A DNA stretch of 19,299 bases from an uncultured Prevotella sp. (GTDB lineage: Bacteria > Bacteroidota > Bacteroidia > Bacteroidales > Bacteroidaceae): the NCBI GenBank assembly GCA_900543585.1, contig UQRP01000041.1, forward strand, positions 1 to 19,299, read 5' to 3'. Under the pieces are notes generated by a model. The model did not search any database and had not been told where the DNA came from. It was given only the letters and a program-made list of their open reading frames with translations. Of the stretch, positions 1 to 6,682 are shown in pieces. Both the position numbers and the translations under genes were made by a program. Every line of letters starts with the position of its first letter. Positions within the stretch are counted from its first letter, which is position 1.

Positions 1-332
1 AAAGGGGGTGGTGGTGAAGTGCCGGGGCAGGCTGCGAGCTTGCTCGCAAAGACTGCTCCGGCACTTCAACACCACTGCTCCCTAAGGAGCGGAAGTCTGT
101 CCAGGCCCATTTTCCAATAATCTCTACAGTGGAATTAGAGACAAAAACAGATAAAACCAGTATGTTTATCAGATGGATAGCAATCAGCCTCAGGACTTAA
201 CGTGAGCACTGACCCCGGAGGGGTCATCGCTCCACCTAACCGGGATATCATGTGGATAAGAAAGTGTGATAATGTGATTTGTTAGGATATTCCAAACTCT
301 GAGTCTAAGACGAGCAAAATAGGGAAAATAAA
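1..332. other. Unidentified structured non-coding region
   Basis: No convincing coding sequence is seen here on either strand. The stretch holds several strong foldbacks. Positions 11-76 form a long near-perfect hairpin whose arms share GAAGTGCCGG/CCGGCACTTC, capped by an inner GCGAGC-TT-GCTCGC stem. Positions 77-90 contain GCTCC-CTAA-GGAGC. Positions 201-234 contain GACCCC-GGA-GGGGTC enclosed by GAGC/GCTC. CCTAAC near 235 can pair with GTTAGG near 281. This density of stems suggests a structured RNA or the end of a mobile element. I do not recognise RNase P, tmRNA, SRP RNA or a known riboswitch in it. The strand is unknown, and the feature may begin before the window. Confidence 0.45.
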
Positions 333-377
333 AATAGGTAAAAAAGGAGCACTGCAATGCCTTCCTTTTTACCTATT
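333..377 (-). terminator. Terminator of the gltX-waaA operon
   Basis: The arms AATAGGTAAAAAAGG (333-347) and CCTTTTTACCTATT (364-377) pair across a loop of about 16 nt. Read leftward, the stem is followed by TTTATTTTCCC, a T-rich tract suited to ending transcription that comes from waaA. In the rightward direction the T tract is weak (ATTCGTTT), although the stem may also act there on a transcript from 1-332. Confidence 0.6.
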
Positions 378-380
378 ATT

Positions 381-470
381 CGTTTACCAGAAGTAATCTG
401 TTATGCGTTTACCAGAAGTAATCTGTTATGCGTTTATCAGAAGCAATCTGATATTCTTCTATCAGAAGTT
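381..470. repeat. 25-bp tandem repeat, about 3.6 copies
   Basis: Two identical 25-bp units (381-405 and 406-430, each starting CGTTTACCAGAAG) are followed by a diverged third unit (431-455) and a partial fourth (456-470). The fourth unit overlaps the last codons and the stop of waaA. The repeat therefore lies between the waaA stop and its terminator, in the 3' untranslated region. The period is not a multiple of three. It probably arose by slippage from the waaA tail. Confidence 0.8.
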
Positions 471-1697
471 CACCTCTTTCAGGATTCTGTCAGTTGCACC
501 GGCCAGACTCTCCACATAGGCGGCAGCGGCAGCGCTGCAACTGTGTAGATAAGCGTCATCGGTGTCGAAGCGCTTCATGAGCTTGGCAAAGGCGTCGTGG
601 TCTTTTATCTCAAAACCACCACCCGCCTTGATCAGTCCCTGCGCCTCCTGGAAGTTCTTGTTATTGGGTCCGAAGATGACGGGCTTGGCCCATACGGCAG
701 CCTCAAGGACGTTATGGATGCCCACCCCGAAGCCGCCGCCGATATAGGTCACGTCAGCATAATGGTAGATGCTCGACAGCAACCCGAAGCAGTCGATGAT
801 GAGGCACTCGGCCCCGGCGACAGTCTCAGGCGTGGCCTGGGTATAGCGCACGGCCTTGCGCTCAAGCTTCGAGAGTATCTGCTTGAGATGGTCCTTACCG
901 ATGACATGCGGCGCGATGATGAGCTTCCAGTCGCGGTGCTCATTGAAATACTTGATGAAGATATCCTCGTCAGGTGGCCACGAGCTACCCGCGATGAAGA
1001 CCTTCGGCTTCTCCCCTACTCCATTGCCAGCGATAAAGCTCTCCACGATGGGCAGATGCTTCCCAGCGTCACGAATCTGCAACACACGGTCGAAGCGCGT
1101 GTCACCCGTCACGCTCACCCCATCGATACCAATGGAGTGAAGAAGCTGGCGGCTCTGCTCATTCTGTACGAAGAAATGAGAGAAGCAGTTGAGCACACGA
1201 CCATAGCCACGTCCATACCAGCGGAAGAAGATCTGTCCCGGGCGGAAGATGCTCGACACGCTGTAGAGCGGAATGTTGCGGTGCTTGAGGATATGCAGGT
1301 AGTTGGACCAGAACTCATACTTCACGAAGAAGGCCATGACCGGGCGCACGGTGCGCAGGAAGCGTCGGGCGTTGCCGATGGTGTCGATGGGCAGATAGCA
1401 GATGATGTCAGCACCCTCGTAGTTCTTGCGTACCTCATAGCCCGAGGGCGAGAAGAAGGTGAGCAAGAGCTTGTACTCCGGATGTTCGCGGCGGATACGC
1501 TCCATGATGGGGCGTCCCTGCTCGAACTCACCAAGCGAGGCCGCGTGAAACCAGATGTACTTTGCCGCAGGGTCCACCTTCTCGTCCAGGATGCGCCAAG
1601 TGTCGTGCTCACCCTCCCACATCGTCTTCACCTTCTTGCTGAAGAAAGTAGCGACCCATACCCCTATATTATATAGGAATATAAAGAAATTATACAT
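462..1697 (-). CDS. waaA: Kdo transferase (lipid A glycosyltransferase, GT30)
   Basis: This 411-residue protein has the layout of WaaA/KdtA, which transfers 3-deoxy-D-manno-octulosonate from CMP-Kdo to the lipid A precursor at the cytoplasmic face of the inner membrane. An N-terminal hydrophobic segment (about residues 3-19) would anchor it. The family motif SLGEFEQG lies at 54-61, where Glu57 matches the catalytic base. It is followed by TFFSPSGYE and by a KYEFW motif. The C-terminal half carries the nucleotide-sugar fold with VTGDTRFDR, IAGSSWPPDE and a glycine-rich GGGFG segment followed by HNVLEA. Length is normal for the family. The gene starts 12 nt after gltX and shares its transcript. 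Whether it adds one or more Kdo residues cannot be read from sequence alone. Confidence 0.93.
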   Translation of the reverse strand: MYNFFIFLYNIGVWVATFFSKKVKTMWEGEHDTWRILDEKVDPAAKYIWFHAASLGEFEQGRPIMERIRREHPEYKLLLTFFSPSGYEVRKNYEGADIICYLPIDTIGNARRFLRTVRPVMAFFVKYEFWSNYLHILKHRNIPLYSVSSIFRPGQIFFRWYGRGYGRVLNCFSHFFVQNEQSRQLLHSIGIDGVSVTGDTRFDRVLQIRDAGKHLPIVESFIAGNGVGEKPKVFIAGSSWPPDEDIFIKYFNEHRDWKLIIAPHVIGKDHLKQILSKLERKAVRYTQATPETVAGAECLIIDCFGLLSSIYHYADVTYIGGGFGVGIHNVLEAAVWAKPVIFGPNNKNFQEAQGLIKAGGGFEIKDHDAFAKLMKRFDTDDAYLHSCSAAAAAYVESLAGATDRILKEVNF

Positions 1698-1709
1698 ATC
1701 TGCGGTGGC

Positions 1710-3227
1710 CTACCCTAACGTCTCTATGGCTTTTTTCAGCCGCTTGATGGTCTCTTCCTTGCCTAAGAAGGCCGAGATGTCGAACATGCCGGGGCCCTTG
1801 CCGATGCCTACGAGTGCCAGGCGCCAGGCGTTCATCACGTCGCCCATCTTATAGCCTTTGTCGGCAATCCACTTCTCCACCACGGGCTCCTGACCCTCTA
1901 CGGAGAAGTCATCGATGCCCTCTAAGACGTCGATGAGCTCGCGCATCTGCTGCGCGCTGTATTCCTTCCAGCGCTTCTTCGCCGTCTTCTCGTCGTAGGA
2001 AGTCGGGGCAATGAAGAAGAAGGCGCACAGCGGCCACAGCTCCTTGACAAAGCTGACACGGTCTTTCATCATGTGCACCACCTGCAGGATGCGGTCGAAG
2101 CTCTCGTCGACACCGTTGTTGGCAACGATGGGCGCGAAGAGCTCAGCTATCTCCTCATCGCTCTTGCGGAGGATATACTCATGGTTGAACCAGATGCCCT
2201 TCTGATAGTCGAACTTGGCGCCGCTCTTCGAGCACTTGGTGATGTCGAAGACCTTGACGAGCTCGTCGAGGGAGAATATCTCCTGGTCGGTGCCGGGATT
2301 CCAGCCTAAGAGAGCTAAGAAGTTGACGACAGCCTCTGGGAAATAGCCACTCTCGCGGTATCCGCTGGAGACCTCGCCGGTCTTGGGGTCGTGCCACTCC
2401 AAGGGGAACACGGGGAAGCCGAGACGGTCGCCGTCACGCTTCGACAGCTTGCCCTTGCCCTCGGGTTTGAGGAGCAGCGGCAGATGGGCGAAGCGCGGCA
2501 TGGTGTCTTCCCAACCGAACGCTTTGTAGAGCAGCACATGGAGCGGAGCACTGGGCAGCCACTCCTCGCCACGGATGACATGAGTGATTTCCATGAGATG
2601 GTCGTCGACGATGTTGGCCAAATGGTAGGTTGGCAGCTCGTCGGCACTCTTGTAGAGGACTTTGTCGTCGAGGATGTCGCTCTTGACACACACGTCGCCA
2701 CGAATCATATCGTTGACGTGAATCTCCTCACCGGGCTCCACCTTGAAGCGGACAGTGTACTGTGCGTCCTCGGCAAGGAGCTTGTCCACCTCCTCCTTGG
2801 GGAGCGTCAGGGAGTTGCGCATCTGCATGCGCGTGTGGGCGTCATACTGGAAGTTGCTCACCTCCTGACGCTTCTTCTCCAGCTCCTCGGGCGTGTCAAA
2901 GGCGATATAAGCCTTGCCATTGTCCAGAAGCTGCTGCACATATTTCTTATAAATCTTCCGGCGCTCGCTCTGCCGGTAAGGACCATGGTCGCCACCAAAG
3001 GAGACACCCTCGTCAAACTTGATGCCGAGCCATTTGAACGACTGCAATATATATTCCTCAGCACCAGGGACAAACCTGTGGCTGTCGGTATCCTCAATAC
3101 GGAAGACGAGATCGCCGCCATGCTGACGGGCAAAGAGATAATTGTACAAAGCCGTGCGTACGCCGCCGATATGCAAAGGGCCAGTAGGGCTGGGCGCAAA
3201 GCGCACCCTCACTTTTCTTTCTGACAT
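1710..3227 (-). CDS. gltX: Glutamyl-tRNA synthetase
   Basis: This 505-residue class I aminoacyl-tRNA synthetase attaches glutamate to tRNA-Glu in the cytoplasm. The N-terminal Rossmann fold opens with FAPSPTGPLHIGG; the HIGH-type signature HIGG is at 19-22. VFRIEDTD follows near 41-48. The KMSKS-type loop reads KLSKR at 260-264, and the C-terminal helical anticodon-binding part ends the chain. Length and start fit the family. It is the first gene of a leftward pair with waaA and diverges from the pgpH-like gene. A TAATTTTG element on the minus strand just upstream is the likely promoter. The sequence cannot decide between strict tRNA-Glu charging and a non-discriminating enzyme that also charges tRNA-Gln. 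Confidence 0.97.
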   Translation of the reverse strand: MSERKVRVRFAPSPTGPLHIGGVRTALYNYLFARQHGGDLVFRIEDTDSHRFVPGAEEYILQSFKWLGIKFDEGVSFGGDHGPYRQSERRKIYKKYVQQLLDNGKAYIAFDTPEELEKKRQEVSNFQYDAHTRMQMRNSLTLPKEEVDKLLAEDAQYTVRFKVEPGEEIHVNDMIRGDVCVKSDILDDKVLYKSADELPTYHLANIVDDHLMEITHVIRGEEWLPSAPLHVLLYKAFGWEDTMPRFAHLPLLLKPEGKGKLSKRDGDRLGFPVFPLEWHDPKTGEVSSGYRESGYFPEAVVNFLALLGWNPGTDQEIFSLDELVKVFDITKCSKSGAKFDYQKGIWFNHEYILRKSDEEIAELFAPIVANNGVDESFDRILQVVHMMKDRVSFVKELWPLCAFFFIAPTSYDEKTAKKRWKEYSAQQMRELIDVLEGIDDFSVEGQEPVVEKWIADKGYKMGDVMNAWRLALVGIGKGPGMFDISAFLGKEETIKRLKKAIETLG

Positions 3228-3250
3228 AACTCTATCTTATTAAACTTTTG

Positions 3251-3258
3251 CAAAATTA
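3251..3258 (-). promoter_or_regulatory. Possible -7 element of gltX
   Basis: On the minus strand this reads TAATTTTG, matching the Bacteroidetes -7 consensus TAnnTTTG, 23 nt before the gltX start codon. No clear TTTG -33 partner is visible at the usual distance, so confidence is limited. The divergent pgpH-like gene may use TATTTTCG at 3292-3299 on the plus strand. Confidence 0.4.
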
Positions 3259-3328
3259 ATACTTTTTTTCTGCTTTAACGGTTTTTTTTCGTATTTTCGC
3301 ACCAAATATAGAACACATCCCATCAGAC

Positions 3329-5401
3329 ATGAGCATTTTCAGCAGAATCAACACCCATACAGAGCATTTCTGGCGCGACTTAGGCCTGTACATCGGCCTT
3401 GTCCTGCTCACCACCCTCGTCATCGTGTGGTTCCTGCCACGCAACGAGGGTAAGCCCTTTGCCTACGAGGTCGGCGAGCCATGGCACTACGGTACCATCA
3501 TCGCCCGCTACGACTTCCCTATCTACAAGACCGACGAGGCGCTGAAGAAGGAGAAGGACTCGCTGCTCAAGACGTTCCAACCCTACTACAACTATAGTCC
3601 CAACGTGGAGATAGCGCAGCTTACGGACCTCCGCAGCGACCTGGCCAAGAGCAAGGTGCCGCTGCCTTCGGGCTTCGCCGATATCATCATCGAGCGCCTC
3701 CACCGCTTCTACCAGTCGGGAATCATGGACACGCCCAACTACAACTCCCTGCACAGCGACACCACAGCCCAGGTGAGGGTCATCTTCGGCAAGGACGCCG
3801 AGAGCGTGAAGATAGGCTACCTCTACTCCACGATGTCGGCCTATGAGCAGCTGCTCAACGACGACCGCCTCGTCCAGGAGCGCCCGCTGCTGCAGAAGCT
3901 CAACCTCAACAACTATATTGTTCCCAACATCATCTACGACCGCGCACGCACAGAGTCGGCCCGCAACGACCTCCTCTCCGGCATATCACCGGCCAGCGGT
4001 ATGGTCATGGCCGGACAGAAAGTCATTGAGCAGGGCGAGATGGTCGACGACTACAACTACCGCGTGCTCAACTCCATGGAGAAGGAGATGCAGCGGCGAC
4101 AGACGGGTTCCAAACAGATTACCAACCACTTTGTCGGTAACGCCATCTATGTCTTCATCCTCGTCGTTCTCTTCACTTTCTACCTAACGATGTTCCGCCG
4201 CGACTATCTCAGCAAGCCGCGATGCGTAGCCATGCTCTATACCTTCATCACCATCTTCCCTATCGCGGTGTCGCTGATGATGGAGCATACCTATTTCAAC
4301 TTCTCCGTCTATATCCTGCCCTTCGCCCTGGTGCCTGTCTTCGTGCGCATCTTCCTCGACTCGCGCACGGCGTTTATGACCCATGTCACGATGGTGCTCA
4401 TCTGCGCTGCGGCCTTGAGATACCAGTTTGACTTCATCGTCGTGCAGATTGTCGCTGGTCTCGTCTCCATCTACTCTCTGCGCGAGATGTCGGCAAGGTC
4501 GCAGGTCTTTGTCACCGCCGTCCTCGTATTCTTTGCCACTTGTATCACCTTCTTCGCGCTGAAGCTCATGGAGAGCGGTGAGGATTTCAACCCCGACTTG
4601 AGCATGTACTACCACTTCCTCATCAACGGAGTGCTCATGCTCCTGGCCTACCCGCTGATGTTCATCGTGGAGAAGACCTTCGGCTTCGTCTCCGTCATCA
4701 CGCTCATCGAGCTCTCGGATACCAATAAGGGCTTGCTCCGCAAACTCTCGGAGGTGGCGCCCGGCACTTTCCAGCACTCTATCACGGTGGGTAACCTGGC
4801 CTCGGAGATAGCCAACAAGATTGGCGCCAAGGCTACGCTGGTGCGTACCGGTGCCCTCTACCACGACATCGGCAAGATGAAGAACCCGGCGTTCTTCACC
4901 GAGAACCAACAGGGCGGCATCAACCCACACGACAACCTCACCGAGAAGGAGAGTGCCAGAATCATCATCGCACATGTCACCGACGGCGTGAAGATAGCGG
5001 AAGAGAACAACCTGCCCGTCATCATCCGTGACTTCATCCTTACACACCACGGACACGGCATGTCGAAGTATTTCTACATCAAATATCAGAATGAGCACCC
5101 CAACGAAGTCGTGGACAAGTCCATCTTCACCTATCCCGGTCCGAATCCCTCCACGCGCGAGCAGGCTATTCTGATGATGGCCGATACCTGCGAGGCGGCC
5201 TCCCACTCCCTGAAGGAATATACCGAGGAGAGCATCTCCAACATGGTCAACAAACTCGTCGACCAGCAGGTGAAAGATGGCTTCTTCACTGAGTGCCGCA
5301 TCACCTTCTACGACATCGCCGTGGCCAAGCAGGTGCTCATCGAGCGGTTGCGCGCCATCTACCATACGCGCATACAGTATCCCTCCCGACTGAAGAAATA
5401 A
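3329..5401 (+). CDS. PgpH-like 7TM-HD phosphohydrolase (probable c-di-AMP phosphodiesterase)
   Basis: This 690-residue membrane protein has the 7TMR-HD architecture. A first membrane helix (about 20-36) precedes a long extracytoplasmic domain (about 40-265) with the TYPE-conserved segment MAGQKVIEQGEMV. A block of about seven membrane helices follows (about 270-455). The cytoplasmic HD domain (about 480-680) carries candidate metal-binding residues His483, His512-Asp513 (YHDIGK), His549, His573/574 and Asp619. The family includes PgpH, which cleaves the second messenger cyclic di-AMP. All expected HD residues are present, so the enzyme should be active. In Bacteroidetes this family is often labelled only HDIG protein, and c-di-AMP as substrate is inferred by family. 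A small gene follows 29 nt downstream. Confidence 0.88.
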   Translation: MSIFSRINTHTEHFWRDLGLYIGLVLLTTLVIVWFLPRNEGKPFAYEVGEPWHYGTIIARYDFPIYKTDEALKKEKDSLLKTFQPYYNYSPNVEIAQLTDLRSDLAKSKVPLPSGFADIIIERLHRFYQSGIMDTPNYNSLHSDTTAQVRVIFGKDAESVKIGYLYSTMSAYEQLLNDDRLVQERPLLQKLNLNNYIVPNIIYDRARTESARNDLLSGISPASGMVMAGQKVIEQGEMVDDYNYRVLNSMEKEMQRRQTGSKQITNHFVGNAIYVFILVVLFTFYLTMFRRDYLSKPRCVAMLYTFITIFPIAVSLMMEHTYFNFSVYILPFALVPVFVRIFLDSRTAFMTHVTMVLICAAALRYQFDFIVVQIVAGLVSIYSLREMSARSQVFVTAVLVFFATCITFFALKLMESGEDFNPDLSMYYHFLINGVLMLLAYPLMFIVEKTFGFVSVITLIELSDTNKGLLRKLSEVAPGTFQHSITVGNLASEIANKIGAKATLVRTGALYHDIGKMKNPAFFTENQQGGINPHDNLTEKESARIIIAHVTDGVKIAEENNLPVIIRDFILTHHGHGMSKYFYIKYQNEHPNEVVDKSIFTYPGPNPSTREQAILMMADTCEAASHSLKEYTEESISNMVNKLVDQQVKDGFFTECRITFYDIAVAKQVLIERLRAIYHTRIQYPSRLKK

Positions 5402-5430
5402 CGCCGGGATGTCTCATCTATAAGAAGGCT

Positions 5431-5739
5431 ATGGAACCAAAATTCATTCTTACCCTTGACGGATACGTGCGTATCGGCTATGTCAGGATGCACAAAGACT
5501 TGTTGCTGCCGGGCGACACCTGCATTGGCGGCGGTTTCTGGGAGGTGGACACCATCTCCCAACGGCTGTTGCTGTCGGGGAAATCCTACGACTACGGCAA
5601 GCCGAAATGGACTTTTGTTACCGGGAAGCTCTTCGTGCCCGAAGCTTACCGGGGACTGAGAATAACCTATGAAGGAGACAGTCCCATGGACGACACCAAT
5701 GTCTCTGACATCTTTGATGTGGAATATTATCTTACCTGA
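5431..5739 (+). CDS. Small protein of unknown function downstream of pgpH
   Basis: This encodes 102 residues and begins MEPKFILTLDGYVRIGYV. I chose the ATG at 5431, 29 nt after the pgpH-like stop. The longer open frame starting inside the upstream gene would give an arginine/histidine-rich start with no sign of function. There is no signal peptide or membrane helix. The protein is rich in Tyr, Gly and Asp, with a KDLLLPGDTCIGGGFWEVD segment and an acidic C-terminus (DVSDIFDVEYY-like). The composition suggests a small soluble beta-rich protein. The spacing suggests co-transcription with the phosphohydrolase gene. I do not recognise a family. Confidence 0.7.
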   Translation: MEPKFILTLDGYVRIGYVRMHKDLLLPGDTCIGGGFWEVDTISQRLLLSGKSYDYGKPKWTFVTGKLFVPEAYRGLRITYEGDSPMDDTNVSDIFDVEYYLT

Positions 5740-5866
5740 GAAGACGTTGAATTTTGAAGGTCAACCTTTTCTAAGGTAAAACAGATACCAATTGAAGAGC
5801 CGTATATGGTGAGTAGTTGCGAGACTATATAGAACGCTGTGGAGGTATAGTATACGAAAAGGGCGT
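5740..5866. other. Short intergenic stretch with foldbacks between convergent genes
   Basis: This 127-bp gap separates the small rightward gene from the leftward antitoxin gene. It contains GAACGC (5832-5837) able to pair with GCGTTC (5863-5868), the palindrome GTATAGTATAC between them, and a small AAGGT-CA-ACCTT hairpin near 5757. One of these may stop transcription, but none has a clear T tract. No coding sequence is seen. Confidence 0.35.
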
Positions 5867-6172
5867 TCAATACACAGGTTTCACTACTTCTACCCTCATG
5901 CCAAGGGCGCCAATAATCCTATAAAAGGCTCCGACACTGGGCGTGATGATACCATTCTCTATTTTAGAGATATACGATTTGGTCGTGTGAGTGCGTTTTG
6001 CAAGTTCGGCCTGAGTCACATTGGCCTCTTTCCGTGCATCGTGGAGTATCTGACCCGAGTAGAAAGAGTAAGCTTTCTCCTCTGCCCGTGCTCGCTCGGG
6101 AGTGCCCTCCTTCCCAAATTTTTTATCAAGAACTAAATCGTAATCAACGATTTTGTGATTGTTTGTCTGCAT
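5867..6172 (-). CDS. HigA-type antitoxin, XRE/Cro HTH protein
   Basis: This 101-residue DNA-binding protein should neutralise the toxin encoded just upstream and repress the shared promoter. Residues about 42-95 form an XRE-type helix-turn-helix. The recognition region TQAELAKRTHTTKSYISKI lies at 53-71, followed by ENGIITPSVG and the final helix FYRIIGALGM. The N-terminal 40 residues are charged (KKFGKEGTPERARAEEKAY) and resemble the toxin-contacting arm of such antitoxins. The ATG overlaps the toxin gene by 29 nt, so the two are translationally linked. Toxin-first order is the HigBA arrangement. Confidence 0.88.
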   Translation of the reverse strand: MQTNNHKIVDYDLVLDKKFGKEGTPERARAEEKAYSFYSGQILHDARKEANVTQAELAKRTHTTKSYISKIENGIITPSVGAFYRIIGALGMRVEVVKPVY

Positions 6173-6485
6173 AGTATGCTTCCTTAATTTTAATTGCCTT
6201 TTCTATTTCTATATTTGGCGTTTTCTGAGTCTTCTTTTGGAAACCGTTGAAAAGAACCACAATCCTTCCTTCGTCGAAGATAAAGAATACACGGAATATA
6301 TTGCTGTTGAATTCCGTCCTCAACTCATAGATGCCTTCCCTTATTAGTTTCACGAACTTCTTGGGCAATCGGTCTTGGGTCTTTAAGAGAAGTAATCCAT
6401 ACTGAATTTTCTCCTGCTCTTTGTCCGTCAGCGTTTCCATGAAAGCCTCAAAATAGCCACCATACGTAACTATCTTTCTTTCCAT
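6144..6485 (-). CDS. HigB/RelE-family toxin (Gp49-like)
   Basis: This 113-residue protein matches the phage-derived Gp49-like/HigB branch of the RelE superfamily, ribosome-dependent mRNA interferases. Recognisable pieces are LLLLKTQDRLPKKFVKLI (31-48), then GIYELRTEF (51-59) with the family Arg56, then RVFFIF (65-70), and the core strand VVLFNGFQKKTQKTP (76-90), which is nearly invariant in these toxins. All typical positions are intact and length is normal, so it is probably functional. It precedes and overlaps its antitoxin. A good promoter ends only 4 nt before the ATG. Target and cleavage specificity cannot be deduced here. Confidence 0.9.
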   Translation of the reverse strand: MERKIVTYGGYFEAFMETLTDKEQEKIQYGLLLLKTQDRLPKKFVKLIREGIYELRTEFNSNIFRVFFIFDEGRIVVLFNGFQKKTQKTPNIEIEKAIKIKEAYYADKQSQNR

Positions 6486-6489
6486 ATCG

Positions 6490-6520
6490 CAAAGATAGGG
6501 AAAGTTTCAATATTAGACAA
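6490..6520 (-). promoter_or_regulatory. Promoter of the toxin-antitoxin operon
   Basis: On the minus strand this is TTG, 20 nt, then TATCTTTG, an exact fit to the Bacteroidetes -33/-7 pattern. Only CGAT separates the -7 element from the toxin ATG. Transcription would therefore begin at or next to the start codon, giving a leaderless or nearly leaderless message. Confidence 0.72.
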
Positions 6521-6604
6521 CTTATCCTTATACTATTTCTTGGTAAAAGATGTTAAAACGTATCACGGTTTAGGTCATTCAATGACAAAGTGGGAATATA
6601 CGCT

Positions 6605-6650
6605 AATACCCACGGACTCTACTTTTAGGAAAGTGGAATCCGTGGGTATT
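6605..6650. terminator. Terminator after the FadL-type gene
   Basis: The 12-nt arms AATACCCACGGA and TCCGTGGGTATT are perfectly complementary. The inner TCTACTTT and AAAGTGGA extend the stem with one wobble pair. It lies 33 nt after the stop of the leftward FadL-type gene and upstream of the toxin-antitoxin promoter, insulating the two. The T tract is better on the rightward side (TTTTAT) than the leftward side, so direction is uncertain. Confidence 0.65.
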
Positions 6651-6682
6651 TTATGATATATACTATGATATGATTAGCAAGA

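Noticed and set aside
381..470. Short CRISPR array
   Set aside because: The 25-bp units are directly adjacent with no spacers, they diverge stepwise, and no cas genes are present.
357..548. 63-residue plus-strand frame at the waaA end
   Set aside because: It is built from the terminator and the 25-bp repeat and then runs antisense into waaA. There is no coding signature.
597..1676. 359-residue open frame on the plus strand opposite waaA
   Set aside because: It is an exact antisense shadow of a clearly conserved gene. It has no recognisable domain, promoter or plausible start. Similar long shadows lie opposite gltX, pgpH, porM and porN and result from codon use.
5293..5430. Longer N-terminus for the small gene after pgpH
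   Set aside because: It would overlap the pgpH-like coding sequence by over 100 bp and read as an Arg/His-rich shadow. The ATG at 5431 gives a sensible start.
5740..5866. Group II intron domain V suggested by GAGCCGTAT near 5796
   Set aside because: The rest of the domain V consensus and any intron-encoded reverse transcriptase are missing.
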